NCBI GenBank assembly: GCA_028281105.1
Contig: JANQKQ010000044.1
Coordinates: 1-45,653 of the forward strand
Reading direction: 5' to 3'
Length of the DNA stretch: 45,653 nt
DNA from: Rhizobiaceae bacterium
Lineage (GTDB): Bacteria; Pseudomonadota; Alphaproteobacteria; Rhizobiales; Rhizobiaceae
In this document: positions 32,294 through 40,913 of the stretch, piece by piece
Numbering within the stretch: the first letter of the stretch is position 1
Layout of the letters: each line of letters begins with the position of its first letter
Notes under the pieces: model-generated
Seen by the model: only the letters and a program-made list of their open reading frames with translations
What the model was told of the DNA's origin: nothing
The model's database searches: none
Made by a program: the position numbers and the translations under genes

Positions 32294-34291
32294 TCAGATC
32301 ACCCGGAGCCGTTCATCAAGACCAACGCCGGTGTCCGGCGACACAACACCGGCTTCACGGATCTGAGCGATGATCTCGTTGCGATAAACAAGGCCAGTGT
32401 GATTGTAGTCCCAGCCGCGAATATCGAGGCTGGCAATCTCACCAGGCACGCCACCGGAAATCGACGCTCCGTTCCAAGCTTCTCCGAAGGCACCGAGCTG
32501 GATGTAGCTGTTGATCGCCAGCGTGAAGGTCCGGTCCATCTGATCAGCCAATGGCGCACCGAGTACTTCCACTTCGACCGCACGCGCTTCCGCTGCCGAG
32601 CCACCCAATGCAATCGCGTAGCGCAAACCGCTCGAAAAGTGGAGGAAGCCTCGCTGCACAAATCCGGTCAGATCAGCACCGTCCGCTTCTTCAGGGCGCA
32701 AAATGCGCTTGGCGTTGTTGTCCAGCATCGCTTGCAATTGCTGCGCCGTGATCGACGCCACATGAACTTGGTCGGCGTAAGGCATGACATCAAACCATTC
32801 GCCGAAGGTTAGCGGTCCCTGACCGACCCCGGCGGCGAGGCCTGTGGCATTGAAGAGCGCCAGATCGACAGTACCATTGGGGAACGTGGCCGACCGGTGG
32901 ACCAGCGCGTCGTTCATAAAGTTGGCGATCGCCGTTTCGCGGATGTAGCGGTCGGCGATGGTCCGGTCGGTGGAGATCAGGCTTTCTGGATCATCGACAT
33001 CGGCGATTGTCTCGACCATCTTTTCGTCGATCGCCGCGATCATGGGCGCCATGACCGTCTGCTCGAACGCCATGTCGTAATCGTCATCTTTCTCGGCTGC
33101 CTCATAGCCATCATCGCCTGGGCTCAGCCGGTCATCGCGGCGCTTGGTGGCGCGCAGAGAGACATTGGTGAACCAGCCTTGGCGGCCATTGGCGGCAGCG
33201 ATCGACATCGAGATGTCGCCAAGGTGCCGGCCATTGGCGTTGGCTTGCGCGATCAGGACGCCCGACAGAATGTTGTCCGGATTCAGGCCCGTTTCATTGA
33301 GCGTGGTATGGGTGTGGCCGCCAATGAGAATAACCGGCTTGTCTGTGAGCGGGCCAGCGGTCTCGGCTAGCACATAATCACCATCGTCGATCCGGCGTGC
33401 AAAAGCGGCGCGTCCGCTTTGGTGCGCGCCGGCACCAAACCCGCAGTGCGACAGGATCACCACCACATCGGACACGGCAGAGACAGCCGGCATCAGGTTC
33501 TTGAGCGCATCGACCGGGCTCGCGACCGCGAGCGTCGGATCAGATTCGGTGCCGACGCGCGTGTCGACCGAAGTGGTCAGGCCGATCACACCAACGCGTA
33601 ACCCCTTGGCTTCCAGAATGGCTGCGCAATGATAGTCGGTGTCGCGCGCCATGAATCCAGAACCGTGAATGTTTGCGGACAACACTGGGAACGCCGCGTC
33701 CTGGTCGATGCCGATCTTCAACATCTCGGCGCCGCGGTCGAATTCGTGATTGCCGAGGACGGCAATGTCGAGGCCGGCCTCCGATGCGGCGCGGTAGCCG
33801 GCATCGGCGACAAACTCGTCGGGTGCCCAACCCATAAGCTCGTCGAAGACCGAGCCGGTGTGGTCGTCGCCGGCTGAGACAAACAGCGTCACTTCATTGT
33901 CAGCGGCGTCGGCGCGGGCCTGCTTGACCATCTTGACGATCTGGCTGAAGCGGTGCGTGTCGCCGCGCGAGGCATGCATTTCGGTCAGATGATTGTGCAT
34001 GTCGTTGACGTGCATGAGCCGCAGTACGCGTCGCTCGCCCTCAGGCAGCGCCGACGCCGGGAACGTGGCCCCATCTTCCGCCACCAGCCGCTCGATGGGC
34101 CCCGCCAGCGGATCGCCAGTCAACAGATACAATCGCTCGACATTGCCAGCCGGGTTGGGCGTTGCCTCAATGACGGCGAGCTCACCCGGGCCGGCCTGCG
34201 CGCTGGCCCGGAAGACGATCATTGGAGAAAGAGCAGCGGCGGATGCACCGACCAGAACGGCCCGGCGTGATAGACGGAAAGATGATGACAT
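32294..34291 (-). CDS. Tat-exported bifunctional 5'-nucleotidase / metallophosphatase
   Basis: This is a 665-residue UshA-like enzyme. The N-terminus carries a twin-arginine signal (LSRRAVLVG at about 7-15 and a hydrophobic stretch to ASA). The metallophosphatase motifs are NDMHNH (96-101), GDDHTGS, GNHEFD (180-185), [10 protein letters not shown] and GGHTHT. The C-terminal nucleotidase substrate domain covers about 430-650. It would release phosphate and nucleosides from extracellular nucleotides in the periplasm. GGGGGAG is the ribosome site. The gene abuts the IS remnant at its 3' end and is not linked by operon structure to other genes here. A 2',3'-cyclic phosphodiesterase activity is also possible. 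Confidence 0.92.
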   Translation of the reverse strand: MSSSFRLSRRAVLVGASAAALSPMIVFRASAQAGPGELAVIEATPNPAGNVERLYLLTGDPLAGPIERLVAEDGATFPASALPEGERRVLRLMHVNDMHNHLTEMHASRGDTHRFSQIVKMVKQARADAADNEVTLFVSAGDDHTGSVFDELMGWAPDEFVADAGYRAASEAGLDIAVLGNHEFDRGAEMLKIGIDQDAAFPVLSANIHGSGFMARDTDYHCAAILEAKGLRVGVIGLTTSVDTRVGTESDPTLAVASPVDALKNLMPAVSAVSDVVVILSHCGFGAGAHQSGRAAFARRIDDGDYVLAETAGPLTDKPVILIGGHTHTTLNETGLNPDNILSGVLIAQANANGRHLGDISMSIAAANGRQGWFTNVSLRATKRRDDRLSPGDDGYEAAEKDDDYDMAFEQTVMAPMIAAIDEKMVETIADVDDPESLISTDRTIADRYIRETAIANFMNDALVHRSATFPNGTVDLALFNATGLAAGVGQGPLTFGEWFDVMPYADQVHVASITAQQLQAMLDNNAKRILRPEEADGADLTGFVQRGFLHFSSGLRYAIALGGSAAEARAVEVEVLGAPLADQMDRTFTLAINSYIQLGAFGEAWNGASISGGVPGEIASLDIRGWDYNHTGLVYRNEIIAQIREAGVVSPDTGVGLDERLRVI

Positions 34292-34828
34292 GAGCTCCCC
34301 CTGTCCATGAGACCTGACAGGCAGGCGCTAACAGCGTTTGACTACAAGGATACGACAGCAGGTTCCACAACCGGGCCGGTCGGCAAATGGCAATCATTCA
34401 TGGAGCCGTTGTTGGAAGGCTGATTGTCGTCGTGTCATCTGTCGTCGTGTCATCTGATGACGGCAAACCTACCGGAGCCGCCGCTGCGTCAGCCAGTTGC
34501 ACACGCTCGCCGCCGACGCTGATCGTCCCGGGCTGCGTTCGCTCATCGACAAGCTGCGTGCGAACTTCAACGGCGACTTCCTTCGGGATGACGGCGTCTG
34601 CGGCTCGGGGCTCCTGCTCACGACCGCCTATCGTCGGTTTCCGGTATTGCTGAAGGCTCGCGTGGGCCGGCAGTTGGGCTTTGCCGAGCGCGGTGACCTT
34701 CTAAAACGGCGTATCTTCGGAGCGCAGGAGCGCGATGGAACCAGTCGTCGATGGAGGTGCCGGTCTTCCCGCGCCCGTCGCCGCGTTGACCGGCCGCCGC
34801 ATGGCGGTGCCGATTCGACCATAGATAC
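34292..34828. other. Non-coding stretch with a 15-base tandem repeat
   Basis: No family resemblance is visible in any frame. GTCGTCGTGTCATCT occurs twice in tandem at 34426-34455, followed at once by a TCATC-T-GATGA palindrome that overlaps the end of the second copy. The stretch upstream of the nucleotidase must hold its promoter, but hexamers are not clear. It may be degenerate former coding DNA, since several short frames keep high GC. Confidence 0.35.
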
Positions 34829-34857
34829 TTGTCATCGACAATTGTCAGTGACATAAT
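34829..34857 (+). promoter_or_regulatory. marR promoter with overlapping operator palindromes
   Basis: A near-consensus sigma-70 promoter is visible: -35 TTGTCA (34829-34834), 17-base spacer, -10 CATAAT (34852-34857). TTGTC-ATC-GACAA (34829-34841) is a perfect palindrome covering the -35 box, and TGTCA-G-TGACA (34843-34853) fills the spacer up to the -10. Both share a TGTCA half-site. MarR proteins typically bind such sites and block their own promoter. Start codon 34882 lies 24 bases downstream. Confidence 0.7.
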
Positions 34858-34881
34858 TCAACCGAACAGGGAGACAGGAAG

Positions 34882-35439
34882 GTGGAAGCAACACGTCTCG
34901 ACCATCCTTCAGGCAAACGCGGCACGAACGATGCCGATCTCTTCGACGCCAGCGAACTGGACGTGCTGGCAGGCGCCATGAGCTTCTTCGTTCGCAGCGT
35001 CAATCTGTCGGTGTCGCGCTATCTGGAGACGCACCTCGCCGGCACGCCCCTTTCCGGTGGCACCGGCAAGGTCACGACACTGTTCATGGTCCAGAAGCGA
35101 CCGGGTATCACGGCCGCCGAGGTCGCGCCCTACGCCGGCAAGGATGCGCCGGCCATGGCGCGCCTTGTCGACCGGCTGATCGCAAGCGGCTTGATCGATC
35201 GTCGGCCCGACCCGCGGTCGCGGCGGCGTCAGCTCCTGTTCATCACGCCGAAGGGCGAGGCGCATCTGGATCTGGTGCGCGACATCGTCAGCCGCGAGCG
35301 CCGCGAGGCCTTCGGAATGCTCAGTGACGAGGAGCACGAACAGGCTGTTCGACTGCTGCGGAAGGTGGCGGGCGCCTACCTCCGCAAACCGAATGGCAAG
35401 GTCGTCCCGGGAGCAGGAGCCGCATGGACAGGAAAGTAA
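34882..35439 (+). CDS. MarR-family transcriptional regulator
   Basis: This is a 185-residue MarR-type winged-helix regulator. The DNA-binding part (GITAAEVAPYAGKDAPAMARLVDRLIASGLI) spans about 72-102, and the wing is RRPDPRSRRRQLLFITPKG. Start GTG 34882 has GGGAGA upstream. Its end overlaps the SDR gene by 16 bases, so regulator and enzymes are co-transcribed from the promoter at 34829-34857. A phenolic or amine ligand is typical of the family, but the effector here is unknown. Confidence 0.92.
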   Translation: MEATRLDHPSGKRGTNDADLFDASELDVLAGAMSFFVRSVNLSVSRYLETHLAGTPLSGGTGKVTTLFMVQKRPGITAAEVAPYAGKDAPAMARLVDRLIASGLIDRRPDPRSRRRQLLFITPKGEAHLDLVRDIVSRERREAFGMLSDEEHEQAVRLLRKVAGAYLRKPNGKVVPGAGAAWTGK

Positions 35440-36128
35440 TGCTGCTGACCGGCGGCTCGCGCGGGATCGGCCGCGCCATTTCGATCGAGGCCGTCAAGCG
35501 GGGCTGGTTCGTCTCGATGGGTGTTCGCCAGCCGTCGGCATTGTCGGATAAGCGGGAAGTCGCGTCGGGCGACGCCGAGGTGGTCGGCTACGACGCGTCC
35601 GAGGGGCATGAGGCCGGCTGGGTCGAGGGGGTTGTCGCGCGCCGCGGACGGATTGACGCGGTCGTGGCCTGCGCCGGCATCTTCGACCCCGAGAGCATCG
35701 TCACGCGGGACGACGCACGTGTCGTCGATCTGTTCGAGGTCAATTTTCACGCCCCGCGACGACTGGCCGCCGCCGCCTGGGACGCGCTCGTATCGTCGGG
35801 AAACGGCCGCGTCATCATTATGGGATCGCTGTCGGGCAAACGCGTGAAATCGGCGCGGATGGGGCTTTACTCGACATCGAAATTCGCTGCCGTCGGCCTG
35901 GCCCACGCCTTGCGGCACGAGGGCTGGGACCACGGGATCCGGGCGACGGCCATTTGCCCGGGCCTGGTTGCAACCGACATGGGCGTGGCAGCCGGAAGCC
36001 CGCTCCCGCCGGAGACGTTCACCCAGCCCGAAGATGTCGCGCGGCTCACGCTGGATACGATCGAGCAGCCCCCGACATTGTCTCAGGCCGAAATCACCCT
36101 GAACTGTCAACCCGACGGGATCTTCTGA
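35424..36128 (+). CDS. Short-chain dehydrogenase/reductase
   Basis: This is a 234-residue SDR. The cofactor motif TGGSRGIG is at 9-16, the AGIF segment replaces NNAG (residues 84-87), and the catalytic Ser lies in GSLSG (about 135-137) with Tyr 149 and Lys 153 in YSTSK. It ends a few residues after the last conserved strand, slightly short for the family. ATG 35424 has GGAGCAGGAG upstream and lies within the marR coding end. Its stop overlaps the following FAD enzyme by one base. It would oxidise or reduce a hydroxyl or ketone in the pathway; substrate not known. Confidence 0.9.
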   Translation: MDRKVMLLTGGSRGIGRAISIEAVKRGWFVSMGVRQPSALSDKREVASGDAEVVGYDASEGHEAGWVEGVVARRGRIDAVVACAGIFDPESIVTRDDARVVDLFEVNFHAPRRLAAAAWDALVSSGNGRVIIMGSLSGKRVKSARMGLYSTSKFAAVGLAHALRHEGWDHGIRATAICPGLVATDMGVAAGSPLPPETFTQPEDVARLTLDTIEQPPTLSQAEITLNCQPDGIF

Positions 36129-37459
36129 TGCCCGGACCCCGCGTCGTATCGGTGCAAGGGGATGACGCGCTTCCCTCACGCGTCGACGTCGTTGTCGTCG
36201 GCGGCGGGATCGTCGGCGCCTCGACGGCGCTGGAACTCGCGGAAAGAGGTCTTGCGGTCGCGCTTTGCGAAAAGGGCGAGATCGGCGGCGAGCAGAGTTC
36301 GCGCAATTGGGGCTGGGTCCGGATTACCCGGCGGGATCCCCGCGAGCTTCCGCTGATGGCCGAAGCGTTGCGGATCTGGCCGGACCTGCACTCCAGGACC
36401 GGACGCGATCCTGGCTATCGCCGGACCGGGATCGGTTTTGCCTGCCACTCGGACGCCGATCTCGAGGCTGCCGAGAGATCCTGCGAGCAGCTAGGCGCCT
36501 TTCAGCTCAAAAGCGACGTTCTCCGCGGCTCGGATATTGCCGAGCATCTGCCCGGTTTGCGCGAACCGGGCAAGGGCGTCCAGTTCACGCCCGCCGATGG
36601 CCGCGCCGAGCCGCAGATGGCGGCACCGGCGATTGCCGAAGCCGCCCGCGATCGCGGCGCCAGCCTGTTGACCGGGTGCGCGGTGCGCGGGATCGAGACC
36701 GCCGGCGGCAGGGTTTCGGCTGCGGTAACCGAGCGTGGCGCCATTGCCTGCGATGCCGTGGTTCTGGCCGGTGGTGCCTGGTCACGGCTGTTTTCCGGCA
36801 ACCTCGGTATCGACCTGCCGCAGTTGAAGGTGATGAACACGGTGATGCGCACCCATCCGCTGGCGAACGGCCCGGAGGTGGCCTACTGGACCAGGGAGGT
36901 GGCGTTCCGGAAGCGTCAGGACGGCGGCTACACCATCGCCAACGGCTCGCTGAACTATGCCGACATCGTGCCGGACTCGTTCCGACTGGCGGTGACGTTC
37001 CTGCCGGCGCTGATCTATCAATGGCGCGATTTGCGGCTGCGGCTGGGGGGGCGTTTTCTCGTCGAGGCGGGTTACGCGCGCAAATGGTCGCTCGATGCGC
37101 CGACACCGTTTGAGCACACCCGGATCCTCGACCCCGAACCGCACCGCAGAACCATTGCGTCGACCCTGGCGAAGGCGGCTGAGATCGCGCCGGTTTTCGC
37201 CGGCGCGCGGGTTGCGCAAAGCTGGGCCGGGCTGATCGATGTGACACCCGATGCCCTGCCGGTCATATCGCCGGTGGATGCGCTTCCCGGTTTCCACATC
37301 GCGACCGGGTTTTCGGGTCACGGCTTCGGTATCGGACCGGCGGCCGGGCGTCTGATGGCCGAAATCGTCTCCGGCGCGTCGCCTTGCGTCGATCCGCATG
37401 ATTTTCGCCTCTCCCGGTTTTCCGACGGAACGAAAATCGTGATCGACGGGGGTATCTGA
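36128..37459 (+). CDS. FAD-dependent amino-acid/amine oxidoreductase, DadA-like
   Basis: This is a 443-residue DAO-fold flavoprotein. The FAD-binding motif VVVVGGGIVGASTALELAERG is near 21-41, and the C-terminal GFSGHGFGIGPAAGRLMAEI contact is typical of D-amino-acid dehydrogenase and sarcosine-oxidase-like enzymes. A SRNWGWVRITRRDPREL segment near 58-75 is common in this group. ATG 36128 overlaps the SDR stop (TGATG); the longer open frame upstream is the SDR gene out of frame. The enzyme probably oxidises an amine or amino-acid C-N bond, passing electrons to quinone or oxygen. Exact substrate unknown. Confidence 0.9.
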   Translation: MPGPRVVSVQGDDALPSRVDVVVVGGGIVGASTALELAERGLAVALCEKGEIGGEQSSRNWGWVRITRRDPRELPLMAEALRIWPDLHSRTGRDPGYRRTGIGFACHSDADLEAAERSCEQLGAFQLKSDVLRGSDIAEHLPGLREPGKGVQFTPADGRAEPQMAAPAIAEAARDRGASLLTGCAVRGIETAGGRVSAAVTERGAIACDAVVLAGGAWSRLFSGNLGIDLPQLKVMNTVMRTHPLANGPEVAYWTREVAFRKRQDGGYTIANGSLNYADIVPDSFRLAVTFLPALIYQWRDLRLRLGGRFLVEAGYARKWSLDAPTPFEHTRILDPEPHRRTIASTLAKAAEIAPVFAGARVAQSWAGLIDVTPDALPVISPVDALPGFHIATGFSGHGFGIGPAAGRLMAEIVSGASPCVDPHDFRLSRFSDGTKIVIDGGI

Positions 37460-37546
37460 CTTGGGCGGCGGTGGCGAATCCACTGCGAAGTAACGACGGC
37501 AACAGCGCAACAGGAGCGTACGAACCTAAGGAGCAGGAAGATCAGG

Positions 37547-37717
37547 ATGTCCGATCGGTTCATCGCAATTCGACAAAGATGTTTCGCGGGATTCGTTCCG
37601 ACACGGACCGCCCCGGGCCGCGCCCGTTGCGTGCGCGTGTTTTCGGCCCGGCTGTGCACCGGCTCGGCCGAAGGCACGTCGGCGATGATTGCGCACGAGC
37701 GGACGGATACGGCATGA
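37547..37717 (+). CDS. Small unrecognised ORF coupled to the second oxidase
   Basis: A 56-codon open frame starts at ATG 37547, with AAGGAGCAGGAAG placed upstream, and its stop overlaps the start of the next gene as ATGA (37714-37717). That layout is what a real, translationally coupled gene would have. The product is basic and cysteine-containing (MSDRFIAIRQRC at the start, then GFVPTRTAPGRARCVRV) and resembles nothing I know. It could equally be a leader peptide or a fragment left by a deletion. It is the only content of the 254-base gap between the two flavoprotein genes. Confidence 0.35.
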   Translation: MSDRFIAIRQRCFAGFVPTRTAPGRARCVRVFSARLCTGSAEGTSAMIAHERTDTA

Positions 37718-39036
37718 CGGCGTTTTCGCCCTTCGAGGAAACACTCTGGCATGCGACGGCCATACCGGCGCCTGAAACCGGACCGCTGGAAGGCGAAATC
37801 GCAACGGATATCTGTGTCGTCGGCGGCGGCTATACCGGCCTGACGACCGCGATCGAACTGCGCCGGCGCGGGTGCAGTGTCGTTCTGCTGGAGGCACAGG
37901 AGGCCGGGTTTGGCGGGTCGGGCCGCAATGCGGGCCATTGCACCCCGACATTCACGCATTTTTCGCTGAACGACCTGCGCAAGCGCCTGGGACGGGAACG
38001 GGCCGACCGCCTGATCGCCCGGCAGACGCGGGGCGCTGATATGGCCGCGGAGTTCATTCGGCATTATCAGATCGAGTGCGAGTGGAAGCAGAACGGCTAC
38101 TTCCAGGGCGCGCTCACGCCCGGCCGGATGGCCGCCGTCCAAAGCCTGGCGGAAAGCTATGCCTCGGCCGGCTGCCCGTCGAAGGTCGTCGATGCCGGCG
38201 AGGCGGAACGGCTGACAGGGTCGCGGCGTTTCCACGGCGGCTGGCTTCTGCAATCGGGAGGCCACCTCAATCCGCTCGGCTATGCGCGCGGCCTTGCCCG
38301 CGCGGCCCTTCAGGAAGGCGTTCAGCTGTACACCCGCTCGCGGGTGAACGCCGTCGAGCGCAGCGGAACGCGCTGGTGCCTGCGGACGTCCGACAGCAGC
38401 GTCCTGTGCGACAAGTTCATCATGGCGACCGGTGCCTATACCGATGGCGGCGGACTGGGCGTCGAAAAGACCTACCGGATCATGCAGGCCCTCATTGCCG
38501 CGACCGAGCCGCTGCCGCCGGAGGTCCGCGAACAGGTCCTCCCCTTCGACGGCACCATGCATGACGGCTGCGGCGATATCTTCGTCTACAAATACGACCG
38601 CGCGGGACGAATGGTCGTTTCGATGATCCCGCTCGGCCGCAGGGGCCGTGACCGGCCCTACACCAAGAAGCTGCTGATGGATCGGCTGCGCTGGCTTCAT
38701 CCGGCCGTTCCCGAGGCAACGCGGTGGGCGTTCTACTGGACCGGCGAACTGGACATGCAGCGGGAGACGATTCCCCGTCTCTACGCGCTCGGCCCGGGCG
38801 CTCTGGCCTGTACCGGTTTGTCCGGGCGCGGTGTTCCGACGGGGACGATGCTGGGGGGCATCCTCGCCGACTGGGCTCACGCCGCCGCGCCGGAGGACCT
38901 GCCGCTGCCGGTGGAGCGTCTCAAGGCCGCTCCGGCCTACATGTCGTTCGCGCCGTCACTGATGCTGCGCTGGTACGGCTTGCGGGACCGCATCGCGGCA
39001 TTCAGGGACGGGGCCGAATTGCCCCCTCGGGCATGA
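37714..39036 (+). CDS. FAD-dependent oxidoreductase, gamma-glutamylputrescine-oxidase-like
   Basis: This is a 440-residue DAO-fold flavoprotein of the PuuB/OrdL group. The dinucleotide motif ICVVGGGYTGLTTAIELRRRG is at about 33-53, followed by FGGSGRNAGHC (66-76), a segment near the flavin in this family. The C-terminal CTGLSGRGVPTGTMLGGILAD is also characteristic. ATG 37714 overlaps the stop of the small upstream frame. It differs clearly from the DadA-like neighbour, so two distinct amine or amino-acid oxidation steps are encoded side by side. The longer in-frame extension to 37471 is less likely because the family domain starts after 37714. Confidence 0.9.
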   Translation: MTAFSPFEETLWHATAIPAPETGPLEGEIATDICVVGGGYTGLTTAIELRRRGCSVVLLEAQEAGFGGSGRNAGHCTPTFTHFSLNDLRKRLGRERADRLIARQTRGADMAAEFIRHYQIECEWKQNGYFQGALTPGRMAAVQSLAESYASAGCPSKVVDAGEAERLTGSRRFHGGWLLQSGGHLNPLGYARGLARAALQEGVQLYTRSRVNAVERSGTRWCLRTSDSSVLCDKFIMATGAYTDGGGLGVEKTYRIMQALIAATEPLPPEVREQVLPFDGTMHDGCGDIFVYKYDRAGRMVVSMIPLGRRGRDRPYTKKLLMDRLRWLHPAVPEATRWAFYWTGELDMQRETIPRLYALGPGALACTGLSGRGVPTGTMLGGILADWAHAAAPEDLPLPVERLKAAPAYMSFAPSLMLRWYGLRDRIAAFRDGAELPPRA

Positions 39037-39284
39037 GGAGGGCGGCGTTTTGATGGAATCTGGAGGGCGTGTTCATCGACCGGTTTTTATGCATCGCCAC
39101 AAACCTGTGGCGCTGCGTTCCGGGCCGCGATGTCGGGTCCCCAGCGAGGCGTGCGTTGTGTCCGTTGGTAGGCGAATACGATCCCGGGGAACCTGGTTCG
39201 AAGCGGATGCAACCCACGCGGGACTGTGCCGCCCGGCGAATTGGCCGGGCCGGCGAAGCAACGACAACCGATAGGAGGGATGTC
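39037..39284. other. Gap before the second TRAP operon with two stem-loops
   Basis: No gene is recognised in this 248-base gap. CGCCACA-AACC-TGTGGCG (39095-39112) is a perfect seven-base stem, extendable to 11 pairs with one mismatch. GCCCGGC-GAATTG-GCCGGGC (39231-39250) is another perfect seven-base stem, 22 bases before the AGGAGG ribosome site of dctP. Neither is followed by a T-run. The second could stabilise or gate the dctP leader; promoter boxes are not evident. Confidence 0.5.
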
Positions 39285-40280
39285 ATGTCGTTCAAACTCA
39301 AACAGATGATCGCAGGAGCCGCCATCCTCGCGGCAACGGCCGTGGCCGGTCAGGCTGATGACGTCAAGCTCAAGATCGCGAGCACGACGCTGGAAAATCA
39401 GCCGGCGTTCGAGCATCTGACCCAGATGATCAAGGACATCGAGGGTGCCGGTGTCAATCTGTCCGTCGATTTCTTCCCCGCAGGTCAGCTGGGATCCGGC
39501 GAGGAGCTCCTGGAAGATGCCAAGTTCGGCAATGTCGACATCGTCCACGCGGCAATCTATGCCCAGGCCGATCAGCGTCTGGAGTTCATGAGCCTGCCGT
39601 TCATGATCACCACGCTCGACGATATCCAGGCGATCATGAGCAACCCCGATTCCGAGTATAACAAGATCCTGACCGGAATCCTCGCCGACCACGGCCTGCA
39701 GCACCTGGCGACGATCGGAGAGGGGCTGATTGGCGTCGTTGCCTCGAAGACGCCGGCGGATGTCGACGGCACGGGCAACCAGGAAATGAACCTGCGGGTC
39801 TGGAGCTCGCAACTGGTGAAGTCGACCATGGAGGTGCTCGGCTATCAGACCACGACGATGGCCTGGGCCGAGGTGTTTCCCGCCGTGCAGGCCGGCACGA
39901 TCGACGGCGCGATCTGCTGTACGTCCGAGCTGGCCTTCTCGTTGTTCGCCGAAAGCGACGTCGGCAATACCTTCATCCCCTACAATGCCTTCGTGGAAAC
40001 CAACGTGATCTACGTGAACGCGGCAAAATGGAACAAGCTGTCGGCCGAGCAGCAGGCCGCCATTCAGGCTGCGGCAACCAAGGCGGCGACCGGCATCAAC
40101 GATAGCTCCTGGAACCGGAACGAGGAGTTTCTCGCCAAGCTCCGCGACAAGAACTGGGATGTGGTCGACTTCAGCGATGAAGAGCGCGCAAAGTTCAAGG
40201 CGCTCATCGCCGAGAAGGTCTGGCCCAGCGTCGGTGATCTCGTCGGGAAGGACATTCTAGACAAGCTGACCGGCAACTGA
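39285..40280 (+). CDS. dctP: TRAP transporter binding protein DctP (system 2)
   Basis: This is a 331-residue TRAP binding protein. A signal peptide ends at about GQADD (residue 24-26). The ligand-binding Arg is in NQEMNLRVWSSQLVKS, and AVQAGTIDGAICCTSE is the usual second motif. AGGAGG is ideal before ATG 39285; the longer open frame upstream has no matching sequence. It shares low visible identity with the system 1 DctP, so the two TRAP systems probably carry different ligands. Proximity to amine oxidases suggests an amino or keto acid, but this is inference. Confidence 0.94.
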   Translation: MSFKLKQMIAGAAILAATAVAGQADDVKLKIASTTLENQPAFEHLTQMIKDIEGAGVNLSVDFFPAGQLGSGEELLEDAKFGNVDIVHAAIYAQADQRLEFMSLPFMITTLDDIQAIMSNPDSEYNKILTGILADHGLQHLATIGEGLIGVVASKTPADVDGTGNQEMNLRVWSSQLVKSTMEVLGYQTTTMAWAEVFPAVQAGTIDGAICCTSELAFSLFAESDVGNTFIPYNAFVETNVIYVNAAKWNKLSAEQQAAIQAAATKAATGINDSSWNRNEEFLAKLRDKNWDVVDFSDEERAKFKALIAEKVWPSVGDLVGKDILDKLTGN

Positions 40281-40290
40281 ACCGCCTTAT

Positions 40291-40317
40291 CGGGGCGGAG
40301 CCGGATACTTCGCCCCG
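40291..40317 (+). terminator. Intercistronic stem-loop after dctP (system 2)
   Basis: CGGGGCG and CGCCCCG form a perfect seven-base outer stem, extended inward by AG/CT with one mismatch around CCGGATA. It lies 10 bases after the dctP stop and 26 bases before dctQ. Like the hairpin after tctC, it has no T-run and is suited to keep the binding-protein message abundant. Confidence 0.6.
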
Positions 40318-40343
40318 GCAACTGCGACCAGGGGGACAAGGCG

Positions 40344-40913
40344 TTGAGGGAACTTGCTGACCGTTTGCCACCCAGGCTGGGTGCGACCGTGAGAAAGATG
40401 GTGGCCGTGAAGATCACCATTAGCGCTATCGCGACGTTGATCCTGCCCGTTACATTCTGCCTGGTCGTCATATTCCGATATATCCTGCACAGCGATCTCT
40501 TCGCCTACGAAGAATGGCTGCTGCCGATTTCGTTCTGGCTGTATTTTCTGGCGAGCGCCGTCGGCAGCTATGAAGACACGCAAATCCGCGCGGATATATT
40601 CGAATCCTATTTCAAAACCGCGAAGTCAATCTGGCGCCGCAAGGTCTTCCTGCACATCGTCGAAACACTGCTGGCCTTTGTCATGGTCTATTGGGCCTGG
40701 CTGATGATCGCAAACGATGTCAATTCCTACCCGTTCTGGCAGAAAACGATCGCGTTGAAGATCCCCTACTTCGTGGCGCATCTTGGCATATTCGTCGGCC
40801 TGGCATTCATGGCGTTCTACGGCGCCTTGCATGTTTACGTGTTGCTGAAATTCGGTCCGAAAGTCGTCGAGGAAGACCTGAGGATCAGCAACAAAGACGC
40901 ACAGGCCGCGTGA
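40344..40913 (+). CDS. dctQ: TRAP transporter small permease DctQ (system 2)
   Basis: This is a 189-residue protein with four hydrophobic segments (about 22-45, 55-75, 100-122, 140-168). FAYEEWLLPISFWLYFLASAVGSYE is a divergent form of the DctQ signature. The TTG start at 40344 has a purine-rich GGGGGACAAGG before it; ATG 40399 would be a shorter option. It is followed immediately by dctM (TGATG). Confidence 0.87.
   Translation: MRELADRLPPRLGATVRKMVAVKITISAIATLILPVTFCLVVIFRYILHSDLFAYEEWLLPISFWLYFLASAVGSYEDTQIRADIFESYFKTAKSIWRRKVFLHIVETLLAFVMVYWAWLMIANDVNSYPFWQKTIALKIPYFVAHLGIFVGLAFMAFYGALHVYVLLKFGPKVVEEDLRISNKDAQAA

Noticed and set aside
39069-39284. N-terminal extension of the second dctP frame
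   Set aside because: A perfect AGGAGG and a normal signal peptide start at 39285.
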